35,669 bases of DNA from Alistipes sp. (GCA_019422485.1 JAHZDG010000009.1:49290-84958); one strand, 5' to 3'; shown: positions 8,465 through 17,667, counted from the first letter of the stretch. The notes: generated by a model not told the origin, from the sequence alone. A program made the numbers and translations.

Positions 8465-10252
8465 ATGAATACGAAAAGATTTATCGGGAGCAACCCCAAA
8501 GTAGGTATTCGCCCCGTCATTGACGGCCGTCAGGGCGGTGTCCGCGAATCACTGGAAGAACAGACCATGGATATGGCCAAAAACGTGGCCCAACTGATCA
8601 GCTCGAAGCTTAAATACACCGACGGTACACCCGTAGAATGCGTGATTGCCGACTCAACCATCGGGCGTGTTCCCGAAGCCGCCGCCTGCGCCGAAAAATT
8701 CCGTCTGGCAGGGGTAGGTCTGACCATCACCGTTACTCCTTGCTGGTGCTACGGGAGCGAAACCATCGACTACGACGATCGTCTGCCCAAAGCCATCTGG
8801 GGCTTCAACGGCACGGAACGTCCGGGAGCCGTCTATCTGGCTGCCGCCCTGGCCGGACACAACCAGAAAGGGATGCCGGCCTTCGGTATCTACGGCCGTG
8901 ACGTACAGGATGCCGACGACAAGAGCATCCCGGCCGACGTTCAGGAAAAATTGCTGCGTTTTACCCGTGCCGGGATCGCCGTTGCCCAGATGCGTGGCAA
9001 GAGCTATCTGTCGATCGGTTCGGTAGCCATGGGGATTGCCGGTTCGATGGTCGATGCCGACTTTTTCCAGACCTACCTGGGCATGCGTAACGAATATGTC
9101 GACATGAGCGAAATCATTCGTCGTGTCAACGAAGGCATTTACGATAAGGAAGAGTTCAAAAAGGCCATGGCCTGGACCGAAAAATATTGCAAGGCCAACG
9201 AAGGGGAAGACTTCAACCGCCCCGAACGCCAGCGCAATCGTCAGGAAAAAGACGCCGACTGGGAATATGTGGTGAAGATGGCGATGATCTTCCGCGACCT
9301 GATGTGCGGCAACCCCGAACTGCTCAAAGCCGGCTTCAAAGAAGAAGCTTTGGGACACAACGCCATTGCGGCCGGGTTCCAGGGTCAGCGCCAATGGACC
9401 GACCACATGCCCAATGGGGACTTTGCCGAAGCGATTCTGAACTCTTCGTTCGACTGGAACGGCGTTCGCGAAGCTTTCGTCGTAGCCACTGAAAACGACT
9501 CGCTGAACGGCACCGCCATGCTGTTCGGGAAATTGCTGACGGGTACGGCTCAGGTATTTGCCGACGTCCGCACCTATTGGAGCCCCGAAGCCTTCAAACG
9601 GGTAACGGGTCAGGCGCTCACCGGCAAAGCCAGCGACGGGATCATCCATCTGATCAATTCCGGTGCGGCTAGTCTCGACGGGACGGGCGAACAGACGCGC
9701 GACGGTCAGCCGGCCATGAAACCTTTCTGGGAAATCACCCCCGAAGAAGCCGACAAATGCCTGGCGGCCACGACCTGGTATCCGGCCAACCGCGACTACT
9801 TCCGCGGCAGCGGTTACTCGTCCAACTTCCTCTCCAAAGGCGGCATGCCGGTAACCATGATCCGCGTCAACATCGTCAAAGGCCTGGGCCCGGTTCTCCA
9901 GCTGGCCGAAGGTTACACGGTTACCCTGGATCCCGAAGCTCACAAAATTCTCAACGAACGCACCGACCGGACCTGGCCGACCACCTGGTTTGCGCCTCGT
10001 CTGACGGGTACGGGCGCTTTCAAAGACGTTTACTCGGTAATGAACAATTGGGGGGCTAACCACGGCGCCTTCAGCTACGGTCACATCGGGGCCGACCTGA
10101 TTACGCTGGCTTCAATGCTGCGTATTCCGGTCTGCATGCACAACGTCGATCCCGACAAGATTTTCCGCCCCAGCGCTTGGGCAGCTTTCGGTATGGATCC
10201 CGAAGGAGCCGACTACCGCGCTTGCGCCAATTACGGTGGCCTGTATAAATAA
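8465..10252 (+). CDS. fucI: L-fucose isomerase
   Basis: The ATG at 8465 gives 595 residues, close to the 591 of E. coli FucI; the longer frame upstream lies in the leader and promoter. It interconverts L-fucose and L-fuculose (and often D-arabinose/D-ribulose) in the cytoplasm with Mn2+. The start N-P-K-V-G-I-R-P-V-I-D-G-R, the C-W-C-Y-G-S-E-T segment and the metal ligands are recognisable: Glu343 in A-T-E-N-D-S-L-N-G, Asp367 in A-D-V-R-T-Y-W and His533 in N-H-G-A-F-S-Y-G-H. These match E337, D361 and H528 of the E. coli enzyme in order and spacing. It has its own promoter and terminator, so it appears monocistronic; fuculokinase, aldolase and FucP are not in the window. Confidence 0.96.
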   Translation: MNTKRFIGSNPKVGIRPVIDGRQGGVRESLEEQTMDMAKNVAQLISSKLKYTDGTPVECVIADSTIGRVPEAAACAEKFRLAGVGLTITVTPCWCYGSETIDYDDRLPKAIWGFNGTERPGAVYLAAALAGHNQKGMPAFGIYGRDVQDADDKSIPADVQEKLLRFTRAGIAVAQMRGKSYLSIGSVAMGIAGSMVDADFFQTYLGMRNEYVDMSEIIRRVNEGIYDKEEFKKAMAWTEKYCKANEGEDFNRPERQRNRQEKDADWEYVVKMAMIFRDLMCGNPELLKAGFKEEALGHNAIAAGFQGQRQWTDHMPNGDFAEAILNSSFDWNGVREAFVVATENDSLNGTAMLFGKLLTGTAQVFADVRTYWSPEAFKRVTGQALTGKASDGIIHLINSGAASLDGTGEQTRDGQPAMKPFWEITPEEADKCLAATTWYPANRDYFRGSGYSSNFLSKGGMPVTMIRVNIVKGLGPVLQLAEGYTVTLDPEAHKILNERTDRTWPTTWFAPRLTGTGAFKDVYSVMNNWGANHGAFSYGHIGADLITLASMLRIPVCMHNVDPDKIFRPSAWAAFGMDPEGADYRACANYGGLYK

Positions 10253-10277
10253 TAGGCTCTGACATCTGAATGCTCCA

Positions 10278-10311
10278 GCCTCACCGGGAAGAAATCTCGG
10301 TGCGGCTTTTT
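10278..10311 (+). terminator. Intrinsic terminator of fucI
   Basis: GCCTCACCG (10278-10286) pairs with CGGTGCGGC (10298-10306) with one internal mismatch, followed by T5. It lies 26 nt after the fucI stop codon. Confidence 0.8.
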
Positions 10312-10423
10312 ATTTATCTGCTACCGGCTTTTTCAATGCTCCCCGCGTCTTCCTAAAAAGAATCTTCTTCCCCACCCTCCGACCTTCCTTCGAAGCAACG
10401 TTTTTTTTATTGAATAGAATCCC

Positions 10424-10431
10424 TATCTTTG
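10424..10431 (+). promoter_or_regulatory. -7 element upstream of the His-rich membrane protein
   Basis: TATCTTTG matches TAnnTTTG perfectly and lies 40 nt upstream of the ATG. A T8 tract (10401-10408) occupies the -33 region instead of a clear TTG. Confidence 0.5.
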
Positions 10432-10471
10432 AGCGCAAATTACGCAGGGGTTCTGCGCAGCACGTCTCCTC

Positions 10472-10813
10472 ATGATGCGACACTCGAAACATTGGTTGGT
10501 CACTCTTCTACTCCTCCTCTTTACGGGGTATTACGGAGGGATCACGCTGTTTCCACACGCCCACGATGTAGACGGCCAACGCATTGTTCACTCGCACCCC
10601 TATTCCGGAACCCCGTCTCAACCGGGACACCAACACTCGGCCCAGCAACTGCAATGGTTGCAGCTGCTCTCGATGCTGACTTGGATCAGCGTAGCCTTTT
10701 ACCTGGGTATCTCCTTGTGTGGCTGCCGGCAGATCCGTTATGCCGTAACCGTCCTTAGAGCCCGGTCCCAACACCCGCAAGCCTATCTGTTGCGGGGTCC
10801 TCCCGTTTTATAA
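10472..10813 (+). CDS. Small His-rich membrane protein, possible metal-handling partner of TonB receptor
   Basis: The 113-residue protein has an N-terminal hydrophobic segment (W-L-V-T-L-L-L-L-L-F), a His-rich middle (F-P-H-A-H, V-H-S-H-P-Y, G-H-Q-H-S; about residues 27-57) and a second hydrophobic segment (about 65-85) ending near C-G-C. The His-rich part probably faces the periplasm between two membrane anchors. I recall similar short His-rich proteins next to TonB receptors in Bacteroides, without a firm function. Paired histidines suggest binding of Zn, Cu, Ni or a similar ion; this is inference. It precedes the TonB receptor by 234 nt on the same strand. ATG at 10475 is an equally possible start. 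Confidence 0.65.
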   Translation: MMRHSKHWLVTLLLLLFTGYYGGITLFPHAHDVDGQRIVHSHPYSGTPSQPGHQHSAQQLQWLQLLSMLTWISVAFYLGISLCGCRQIRYAVTVLRARSQHPQAYLLRGPPVL

Positions 10814-11047
10814 TTGACTTTTCTGACCCGGTTTGTCCGCACGACGCATCCGCTGAAAACAACCATTTTCAGTGCATGAGTCATCGCGTATTATCCTTCC
10901 CGCCGGACAGGATACCTGTGCGGTATCTGCACCGTGGTCTCTCCTCTTTTTCAGCGATTCTGTTCGACCGTCACGTTCGGAGTATCCGGACGTCAGCCGA
11001 CACATGTATAATCTTATTCATATTCATACCAAATCCACAATCATCTC

Positions 11048-13360
11048 ATGAAAACCCTATATTCTCTATTGTGGTTGATTTTACTGTGCCCTCTTTTTGT
11101 CTTTGGGGCACCCGAAAACGAAGAAATCCGTCCTCAGAAAAGCGATTCGAACATCACCGGTCACGTTTTGCACAAGACCTCCGGCGAACACCTCTCCTAT
11201 ATCACCATAACCGTCAAAGGAACAACCATCGGCACCGTCACCGACGGTACCGGCCACTACATGTTGCGTAACCTGCCCGAAGGGAATTACACTCTATCCG
11301 CCTCCGCCGTCGGCTATACGACTGTCGAAGTTCCATTCGAGAGCAAAGCCGGCCAAACCCTCGAGATCAATTTCGAACTGGAAGACCAGGCCATCGACAT
11401 GGATCAGGTCGTGGTGTCGGCCACCCGAAACGAAACCGACAAGAAAAGCTCGGCTACGATCGTCAATGTACTTTCGACCAAGCTGTTCGAAACCACGGCA
11501 TCTCACTCCTTGGCTGAAACGCTCAACTTCCAATCGGGCATCCGCATGGAATACAACTGTTCGAACTGTGGGGTTCCCCAGCTTCGCATCAATGGGCTGG
11601 AAGGACAGTATTCACAGATTCTGCTCGACAGCCGTCCAATTTTCAGCTCTCTGGCGGGCGTCTACGGGCTCGAACAGCTGCCCACCTCGATGGTCGAACG
11701 TGTCGAAGTGATCCGGGGCGGAGGATCGGCCCTGTACGGTTCAAACGCCATCGGCGGCATCGTCAACATCATCACCAAAGAACCGCTGCGCAACAGTGTA
11801 TCGCTCAGCAACACCACCGGCATCATTTCGCACAACACCTTCGACATCAACACGGCGTTGAACGGTTCGTTCGTTTCGGACGATAACCGGGCGGGGGTGT
11901 ATATATTCGGCATGGTACGCGACCGTGACCCGTACGACCGCAATACCGACGGTTTTTCGGACGTTCCGAAACTCAGCAGCGAAACGGTCGGATTCCGCAG
12001 CTATTACAAAACCAGCGCCTACTCGAAAATCACGGCCGAATACCACCACATGCGGGAATTCCGCCGGGGCGGCAACCTGATGGACCGTCCGCCGCACGAA
12101 GCCGACATTGCCGAACAGCTCCGACACAAAATCAACGGAGGGAGTCTGCGTTTCGACCTCTACACTCCGGATCAGAAACACCGGGTCGGGGTCTACACCG
12201 CGGCCCAGATGATCGACCGTGACAGCTATTTCGGCACCGAACAGAATCCCGACGCCTATGGCCACACCCTCGACCGGACGTTTGTCGCCGGCGCCCAATA
12301 CGCCTATTCGATCGACAAGCTGTTGTTCAGCCCGTCCGAACTGACCATGGGCGTGGAATTCAACCACAACGATCTGCACGATGAGATGTTGGGCTACAAC
12401 CGCGATCTGTATCAGACCAGCAACGTCATCGGCGGGTATCTCCAGAATGAATGGAAAAGCGAGAAGTTCAATTTCGTGATCGGCGGGCGTCTCGACAAAC
12501 ACAACCTGATGAAAAAGGCCATTTTCAGTCCTCGGGTCAATCTGCGCTACACGCCGACGGAGGCGGTTGGACTGCGGATCAGCTATTCGAGCGGCTACCG
12601 GGCCCCCCAGGCCTATGACGAAGACCTGCACGTAGCCGCAGTCGGAGGTGATGTCATGCTGATTGAACTCGACCCCAATCTCAAACACGAAACCTCGCAA
12701 AGCATCAGTGCCTCCGCCGACCTCTATCACAATTTCGGCCGGGTACAGACCAATCTGCTGATCGAAGGATTCTACACCTCGCTGAGCGATGTTTTCACGC
12801 TGGTTGAAATAGGAGAAAACAGCCAGGGCAATCTCATCATGCAACGCACCAACGCCTCCGGAGCAACGGTCAAGGGGCTCAACTTCGAAGGGCGGGTCGG
12901 CATTCCACAGGTCGTGGATATTCAGTTGGGCTTCACGCTCCAGCAAAGTCGCTACAAAGAACCGCTCAAATGGTCTGACAACCCGCAACTGACGCCTCAA
13001 CGCACCATGTTCCGCTCTCCGAGTCAATACGGTTACATCACCTCCAACTTCACGATCACACCACGCTTCCAAGCCTCGTTATTCGGGAACTACACCGGTA
13101 AAATGCTGGTTCAACACATGGCTGGATACATCGATCAGGATACGGAGATGTGGACCCCCTCCTTCTTCGACATGGGGCTGAAGCTGGCCTACACATTCCA
13201 CCTGACCGACCTGATTCGGTTGGAGGTAAACGGCGGGATCAAGAACCTGCTGGATCAATTCCAAAAGGACCTCGACCGGGGTGTCAATAAAGACGCCGGT
13301 TATATCTACGGTCCGGTCATGCCGCGCATGTATTTCTTCGGGGTGAAATTCATGATCTGA
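11048..13360 (+). CDS. TonB-dependent outer membrane receptor with CarboxypepD_reg-like domain
   Basis: The 770-residue protein has a signal peptide (cleavage near F-G-A), a CarboxypepD_reg-like domain (about 35-118; I-T-G-H-V ... G-T-V-T-D-G-T-G-H-Y), a TonB-box-like V-V-V-S-A-T-R, a plug domain (about 130-240; V-E-R-V-E-V-I-R-G-G-G-S-A-L-Y-G-S-N-A-I-G-G) and a beta-barrel to the C-terminus, which ends in aromatic-rich beta strands (M-Y-F-F-G-V-K-F-M-I). It takes up a scarce ligand across the outer membrane using TonB energy. It lacks a SusD partner, so a glycan role is unlikely; the barrel resembles BtuB/FepA-type receptors. The plug carries C-S-N-C-G, an unusual Cys pair that may bind a metal. 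With the His-rich neighbour, a metal or metal-chelate ligand is a reasonable guess. Confidence 0.9.
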   Translation: MKTLYSLLWLILLCPLFVFGAPENEEIRPQKSDSNITGHVLHKTSGEHLSYITITVKGTTIGTVTDGTGHYMLRNLPEGNYTLSASAVGYTTVEVPFESKAGQTLEINFELEDQAIDMDQVVVSATRNETDKKSSATIVNVLSTKLFETTASHSLAETLNFQSGIRMEYNCSNCGVPQLRINGLEGQYSQILLDSRPIFSSLAGVYGLEQLPTSMVERVEVIRGGGSALYGSNAIGGIVNIITKEPLRNSVSLSNTTGIISHNTFDINTALNGSFVSDDNRAGVYIFGMVRDRDPYDRNTDGFSDVPKLSSETVGFRSYYKTSAYSKITAEYHHMREFRRGGNLMDRPPHEADIAEQLRHKINGGSLRFDLYTPDQKHRVGVYTAAQMIDRDSYFGTEQNPDAYGHTLDRTFVAGAQYAYSIDKLLFSPSELTMGVEFNHNDLHDEMLGYNRDLYQTSNVIGGYLQNEWKSEKFNFVIGGRLDKHNLMKKAIFSPRVNLRYTPTEAVGLRISYSSGYRAPQAYDEDLHVAAVGGDVMLIELDPNLKHETSQSISASADLYHNFGRVQTNLLIEGFYTSLSDVFTLVEIGENSQGNLIMQRTNASGATVKGLNFEGRVGIPQVVDIQLGFTLQQSRYKEPLKWSDNPQLTPQRTMFRSPSQYGYITSNFTITPRFQASLFGNYTGKMLVQHMAGYIDQDTEMWTPSFFDMGLKLAYTFHLTDLIRLEVNGGIKNLLDQFQKDLDRGVNKDAGYIYGPVMPRMYFFGVKFMI

Positions 13361-13380
13361 TCGACACCTGACTCCATGCA

Positions 13381-13415
13381 AAAGGAGCCGTACCATTGTA
13401 CGGCTCCTTTTTTTT
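13381..13415 (+). terminator. Intrinsic terminator of the TonB receptor gene
   Basis: A perfect 13-bp stem, AAAGGAGCCGTAC / GTACGGCTCCTTT, with loop CATT is followed by a T-run to 13415. A short A4 run on the left could let it also act on the convergent DUF4251 transcript. Confidence 0.9.
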
Positions 13416-13457
13416 CGTTATCCGCAGCCCGCAGAGGGCTCTGCATCAATGATGAGA

Positions 13458-14036
13458 TTAATGTACCAAACCGATCGGAATATTCTGGAATGGTTTAGCT
13501 TTAAACACACTGGATTGCGATCCCGGGATAATATCACCACGGAAGATCACCAGCGAGTTGTTGAACGTCGAGGTCACATTAGCCGTCGCATAAGAGTTGC
13601 CTTTAGGCAAGTTGATCACCACCGTTCCAGAAATACCATTTCCGTTGATATCGAACTGATACATTACATTGCCTTTCTTATCGGTCCGCATTTTGACGCG
13701 GTCTACCTGTCCGGCGATCGTGATACCTCCGGCCCCATTCACCCCCGGATTGCCACTATTGAATGACAGTTGAACCATCCCTTTATCGCCATCCACCAAC
13801 ACGAAATTGTTCTGGCTGATCACATAATTACTACGTCCTGCACCGAATTGCACCTGTTGCGCTTCCAATACAAAATTCTGGCTTTTCATCGCCTCGACAG
13901 CCAGGTTAAATTTGGCCATATTTTCAGCGGCTTGTTGAGCCTTTTTCTGAGCACGATCAGATTCTTGAGCCGAGAGCTGGCTCAGTGACAACGAACCCAA
14001 AAGGGCGAGCGCAACGACTAACATCATTCTTTTCAT
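13458..14036 (-). CDS. DUF4251 family exported protein
   Basis: The ATG at 14036 starts a good signal peptide (M-K-R-M-M-L-V-V-A-L-A-L-L-G-S-L, cleavage near L-S-A-Q); the frame continues upstream but that part is not signal-like. The mature protein (192 residues before processing) has an Ala/Lys-rich helical stretch, then a beta-rich domain with V-L-E-A-Q-Q-V, Y-V-I-S-Q-N-N-F-V-L-V-D-G, repeated Gly-Asn turns and a final F-R-G-D-I-I-P. This pattern is that of DUF4251 proteins found in Bacteroidetes; their function is unknown. It is probably periplasmic. It is monocistronic and divergent from the lipoprotein at 14531. Confidence 0.82.
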   Translation of the reverse strand: MKRMMLVVALALLGSLSLSQLSAQESDRAQKKAQQAAENMAKFNLAVEAMKSQNFVLEAQQVQFGAGRSNYVISQNNFVLVDGDKGMVQLSFNSGNPGVNGAGGITIAGQVDRVKMRTDKKGNVMYQFDINGNGISGTVVINLPKGNSYATANVTSTFNNSLVIFRGDIIPGSQSSVFKAKPFQNIPIGLVH

Positions 14037-14530
14037 AAGTCTACATCTGTTTATGTACAACATAACTTTTTTATTAAGCGGTGCGGTTGGAAACATTTCC
14101 TTTAACCTCATCTTTTTCGAATCCCTTGTTATCAAAAGTCTCTGTGAGGATATTCCCGGCTCTCCGCCTTTCTATCGGATATCAAGCAAAACACGTACCA
14201 AATCTCCCTCACTCTAAAAACCCTACAGACACCTCTAACAAACCGTACCTGCATACCCGCACAGGAGGACACAACAAGCAATGACACTTATAAAAGTACC
14301 CTCACCGGCATACTATATTCCATTGTCCGTATACAATAATACAACACAAATAGTGGTCAAATTATTGCTTTTCCTATAAAATATAAGTACCTTGATAAAC
14401 ACATATCGTCTTCACAGGCCCTCTTCTTTGAGATTTTACCCCCTGAACGACTTCTGACAAAGACTGCGGACCGACTTACGCAATATCCTTACAAACAGAA
14501 ATATAGATATCTAACCTAAATACACTTCCT
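14037..14530. other. Long AT-rich divergent intergenic region
   Basis: Nearly 500 bases between the divergent DUF4251 and lipoprotein genes are clearly more AT-rich than the flanking genes. I see no credible reading frame, no RNA gene and no perfect TAnnTTTG promoter on either strand. A 10-bp palindrome TAGATATCTA (14504-14513) lies 17 nt before the lipoprotein ATG, and a small ATTGT/ACAAT hairpin lies near 14322-14337; both could be chance. Confidence 0.4.
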
Positions 14531-15766
14531 ATGAGATACTGGTTATTTCTCCTGCTATTCGTTCTGCCGCTGTCATGGAGTTGCCGCAAATCCCTTCCTC
14601 AAACCCCTTCCGACCAACCCGGCACCCTCTTCATCCGCATGGAACTCGATGATCGGGTCGACCTGTTGAGCAAAGCCACTCCCTCCACAATACAAGCCTC
14701 GGATCTTACCCTCGAGATCTTCAAAGAGGACGTCTCCATCGAAAAATTCTCCCCTATCGGCAGCGGCAGCAAAGAAATTTCACTCGCTCCGGGCAGCTAT
14801 ACGGTTCAGGCTTACAGTGCCACATTCACCGCACCGGCCTTTGAGATGCCGGTTTATGCCGATGAGGCCGAGGTCACCGTTCAATCGGAAAGCACGGCTT
14901 CCGTAGAGCTCATTTGCACCCAAAGCAATGCCGGGGTCAGAATCGTCTACGATGAGGCATTCCAAGAGGCCCACTCGGACTATTCGGTCAGTATCTCCCA
15001 ACAGGGCCACAGTTTGGAATATACCGGATTGGATGCGACCCGCACCGGTTATTTCCTGCCGGGACAAGCCACGCTTCTCCTGACGGTCGACGGAGAACAA
15101 TACCAACAAACGCTGGATTTACAAGCCCAACGGCTCTACACCCTCACTATCCAGGACGAAGCCGCTCCCAGCGGATCTTTAGGCCTGACGCTGCAGATCG
15201 ACAACAGCTACATCGAAGAGGATGTAGCGATCTTCTTCCCGCTCGACCCCAGTTCACCGACGCCGCCCGAAGAGGGAACCCGCTCCATCTTATACCACGA
15301 AAACTTCGGCACACAGGCCTCCTCATCGGGCAGTTACATTCCGGCATACAACGATTGGGAAAACACCACCGTCTCCTACTCCGGTTCTCAGCTGGTCCTC
15401 AAACCCGACACTCCCTCCTCGAACTATCCCAACGCCTCGGGAGGATGCTGCCTGTCGTTCCCCATGGTCCGGAACTTCACGGTTTCCGACATCAACACCA
15501 CCGGAGCCACCTCCCTGGCCTTGAGTTTCGGTCTGTCTGCCGACGACAACACCAGTTTCACCAGTGCCGATATCGAAGTGACGGTCAGCAAGGATGATTC
15601 CGGTATAGCGACTCCGTTGTCGTTGACTCTCACACCGTACGGCAACTGGACCTTGGTCTCGGCTTCGAGCGGCATTCCGTCCACAGCGTCCCTCACCCTA
15701 AACATCAAGGCTCAACAAGCCAATCTGTTAATCGACGACCTGAGCATCAGCGGCTTCAAAGAATAA
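14531..15766 (+). CDS. Lipoprotein with DUF4493-like N-terminal region
   Basis: The 411-residue protein begins with a lipoprotein signal (M-R-Y-W-L-F-L-L-L-F...L-S-W-S-C, lipobox Cys at residue 18). The next ~200 residues consist of beta-sandwich-like repeats (G-T-L-F-I-R-M-E-L-D-D ... L-A-P-G-S-Y-T-V-Q-A-Y-S) resembling the DUF4493 domain of Bacteroidetes surface lipoproteins. After a Pro/Ser-rich linker (about 238-250) the C-terminal ~160 residues resemble a jelly-roll (E-N-F-G-T ... L-L-I-D-D-L-S-I-S-G-F), a form common in carbohydrate-binding or cleaved-adhesin-like modules. No catalytic motif is seen. It may be surface- or periplasm-facing; there is no SusC/D pair next to it. Function unknown. 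Confidence 0.78.
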   Translation: MRYWLFLLLFVLPLSWSCRKSLPQTPSDQPGTLFIRMELDDRVDLLSKATPSTIQASDLTLEIFKEDVSIEKFSPIGSGSKEISLAPGSYTVQAYSATFTAPAFEMPVYADEAEVTVQSESTASVELICTQSNAGVRIVYDEAFQEAHSDYSVSISQQGHSLEYTGLDATRTGYFLPGQATLLLTVDGEQYQQTLDLQAQRLYTLTIQDEAAPSGSLGLTLQIDNSYIEEDVAIFFPLDPSSPTPPEEGTRSILYHENFGTQASSSGSYIPAYNDWENTTVSYSGSQLVLKPDTPSSNYPNASGGCCLSFPMVRNFTVSDINTTGATSLALSFGLSADDNTSFTSADIEVTVSKDDSGIATPLSLTLTPYGNWTLVSASSGIPSTASLTLNIKAQQANLLIDDLSISGFKE

Positions 15767-15960
15767 AGCCAACCGTAAACCGGGGAATCAGGCCCTTTTA
15801 CCTTCAGGCCGCGGCGTCTCCGAGTCATTAAACGTTTGCGCCCCTCTCCTCCCACAGGGCCTTTCTCCCCGGCGACTGATGGAGGGTTCATGCCGCTTAT
15901 ACGATGGGCCCTATGACGGGCCCTCTGGTCCAGACACAACCGCCACATCCGCTACACCAC
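15767..15960. other. Intergenic region between convergent lipoprotein gene and pckA
   Basis: It contains two copies of the self-complementary GGGCCC (15906-15911 and 15918-15923) that can pair into a hairpin without a T-run. There is no reading frame with support. The lipoprotein gene has no obvious intrinsic terminator of its own here. Confidence 0.35.
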
Positions 15961-15995
15961 AAAAAAAAGCGGGCCGCTCGATGAGCGACCCGCTT
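15961..15995 (-). terminator. Intrinsic terminator of pckA
   Basis: AAGCGGGCCGCTC / GAGCGACCCGCTT with loop GAT form a 13-position stem with one mismatch. The A8 run at 15961-15968 becomes the U-run on the minus strand, 22 nt after the pckA stop. Confidence 0.9.
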
Positions 15996-16016
15996 CTCTT
16001 ATAAAAGGTCTCTAAA

Positions 16017-17624
16017 TTACAATTTCGGACCGGCAGCCACCAGAGCTTTACCTCTTTCGTTGCCGGTGAACTTAGCGAAGTTCTTGATGAAACGTTCAGC
16101 CAGGTCTTTGGCTTTCACATCCCAGTCGGCAGCGTTAGCATAGGTATCGCGCGGATCGAGGATCTTGGGATCTACGCCGGGCAGAGCGGTCGGCACCTTG
16201 AAGTCGAAGTAAGGGATCATCTTCGTAGGAGCCTTGTCGATCGAACCGTCCAGGATGGCGTCGATAATTCCACGGGTATCTTTGATCGAGATACGTTTGC
16301 CCGTACCGTTCCAACCGGTGTTCACCAGGTAAGCGGTAGCGCCCGAAGCCTGCATTTTCTTCACCAGTTCTTCACCGTATTTGGTGGGGTGCAGCGACAG
16401 GAAGGCAGCACCGAAGCAAGCCGAGAAGGTCGGGGTCGGTTCGGTGATACCACGTTCGGTACCGGCCAGTTTAGCGGTAAAGCCCGACAGGAAGTAGTAC
16501 TGAGTCTGTTCGGGAGTCAGGATCGATACCGGAGGCAGAACCCCGAAGGCATCGGCCGACAGGAAGATCACTTTTTCAGCGGGACCACCTTTCGAAACCG
16601 GTTTTACGATGTTGTTGATGTGGTAGATCGGGTACGATACACGGGTATTTTCGGTCACCGACTTGTCGGCGAAATCGATCTTACCGTTAGCGTCCACGGT
16701 TACGTTTTCCAACAGAGCGTCACGTTTGATGGCGTTCCAGATATCGGGTTCGCTTTCTTTATCCAGGTTGATAACCTTAGCGTAGCAACCGCCTTCGAAG
16801 TTGAACACGCCGTCGTCGTCCCAGCCGTGTTCGTCGTCACCGATCAACAGACGTTTGGGGTCGGTCGACAGGGTAGTTTTACCGGTACCCGACAGACCGA
16901 AGAAGATAGCGGTGTTTTTGCCTTCTTTGTCGGTGTTGGCCGAGCAGTGCATCGAAGCGATACCTTTGAGCGGCAGCAGGTAGTTCATGTAAGAGAACAT
17001 CCCTTTCTTCATTTCACCGCCGTACCAGGTGTTGATGATCACCTGCATTTTTTCGGTCAGGTTGAATACTACAGCGGTTTCCGAGTTCAGACCCAGTTCT
17101 TTGTAGTTTTCCACTTTGGCTTTGCTGGCGTTCAGCACCACGAAGTCGGGTTCACCATAGTTGGCCAATTCTTCAGCCGTCGGGCGGATGAACATGTTGG
17201 TCACGAAGTGAGCCTGCCAAGCCACTTCCATGATGAAACGGATTTTCAGACGGGTGTTGGCGTTAGCCCCGCAGAAAGTATCTACCACGTAGAGTTTCTT
17301 GCCGCTGAGTTCTTTGTCGGCCAGTTCTTTGAGAACTTTCCAGGTTTCCTGGCTAACGGGTTTGTTGTCGTTCTTGTATTCGTCAGAGGTCCACCAGATG
17401 GTATCTTTGGTGGTATCGTCCATAACGAAGAATTTGTCTTTGGGCGAACGACCGGTATAAACACCCGTCATCACGTTTACGGCACCCATTTCGGTTACGG
17501 TACCTTTTTCATAGCCGGTCAAACCCGGTTTGGTTTCTTCCTTGAACAGTTCGTCGTAGGAAGGATTGTGTACGATTTCGGTCACGCCGGTAATACCGTA
17601 CTTGGTCAAATCGATGTTAGACAT
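16017..17624 (-). CDS. pckA: Phosphoenolpyruvate carboxykinase (ATP)
   Basis: The 535-residue protein is typical ATP-dependent PEPCK in length and motifs: G-R-S-P-K-D-K-F near 60, the I-F-F-G-L-S-G-T-G-K-T-T-L-S P-loop near 240-250, kinase-2-like L-I-G-D-D-E-H-G-W and E-G-G-C-Y-A-K, and N-T-R-V-S-Y-P-I-Y-H in the second half. It interconverts oxaloacetate and PEP; in Bacteroidetes fermenting to succinate it commonly runs toward oxaloacetate, saving ATP, and it also serves gluconeogenesis. Codon use is strongly biased, as in highly expressed genes, which produces long antisense open frames. The start follows an A/T-rich leader without a Shine-Dalgarno site. It has its own promoter and terminator. 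Confidence 0.97.
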   Translation of the reverse strand: MSNIDLTKYGITGVTEIVHNPSYDELFKEETKPGLTGYEKGTVTEMGAVNVMTGVYTGRSPKDKFFVMDDTTKDTIWWTSDEYKNDNKPVSQETWKVLKELADKELSGKKLYVVDTFCGANANTRLKIRFIMEVAWQAHFVTNMFIRPTAEELANYGEPDFVVLNASKAKVENYKELGLNSETAVVFNLTEKMQVIINTWYGGEMKKGMFSYMNYLLPLKGIASMHCSANTDKEGKNTAIFFGLSGTGKTTLSTDPKRLLIGDDEHGWDDDGVFNFEGGCYAKVINLDKESEPDIWNAIKRDALLENVTVDANGKIDFADKSVTENTRVSYPIYHINNIVKPVSKGGPAEKVIFLSADAFGVLPPVSILTPEQTQYYFLSGFTAKLAGTERGITEPTPTFSACFGAAFLSLHPTKYGEELVKKMQASGATAYLVNTGWNGTGKRISIKDTRGIIDAILDGSIDKAPTKMIPYFDFKVPTALPGVDPKILDPRDTYANAADWDVKAKDLAERFIKNFAKFTGNERGKALVAAGPKL

Positions 17625-17667
17625 AATGAATTTATTTTAGTTATACACCTCTTCTTTTTCGTATCAG

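Noticed and set aside
8654..10084. Long open frame antisense to fucI
   Set aside because: Shadow of a certain gene, with no signal, domain or promoter of its own.
10901..10935. ACAGG-ATA-CCTGT upstream of the TonB receptor, resembling the B12 box of cobalamin riboswitches
   Set aside because: Several conserved box positions differ, and the upstream riboswitch core (GGGAA, GGTG-AATCC, CCGC-ACTG elements) is absent. It is a small hairpin only.
11741..13072. Long open frame antisense to the TonB receptor
   Set aside because: Shadow of the strongly supported receptor gene; no conserved motif.
15906..15923. GGGCCC repeat hairpin as a terminator of the lipoprotein gene
   Set aside because: It has only 6 bp with self-complementary arms, no T-run, and lies 140 nt after the stop codon.
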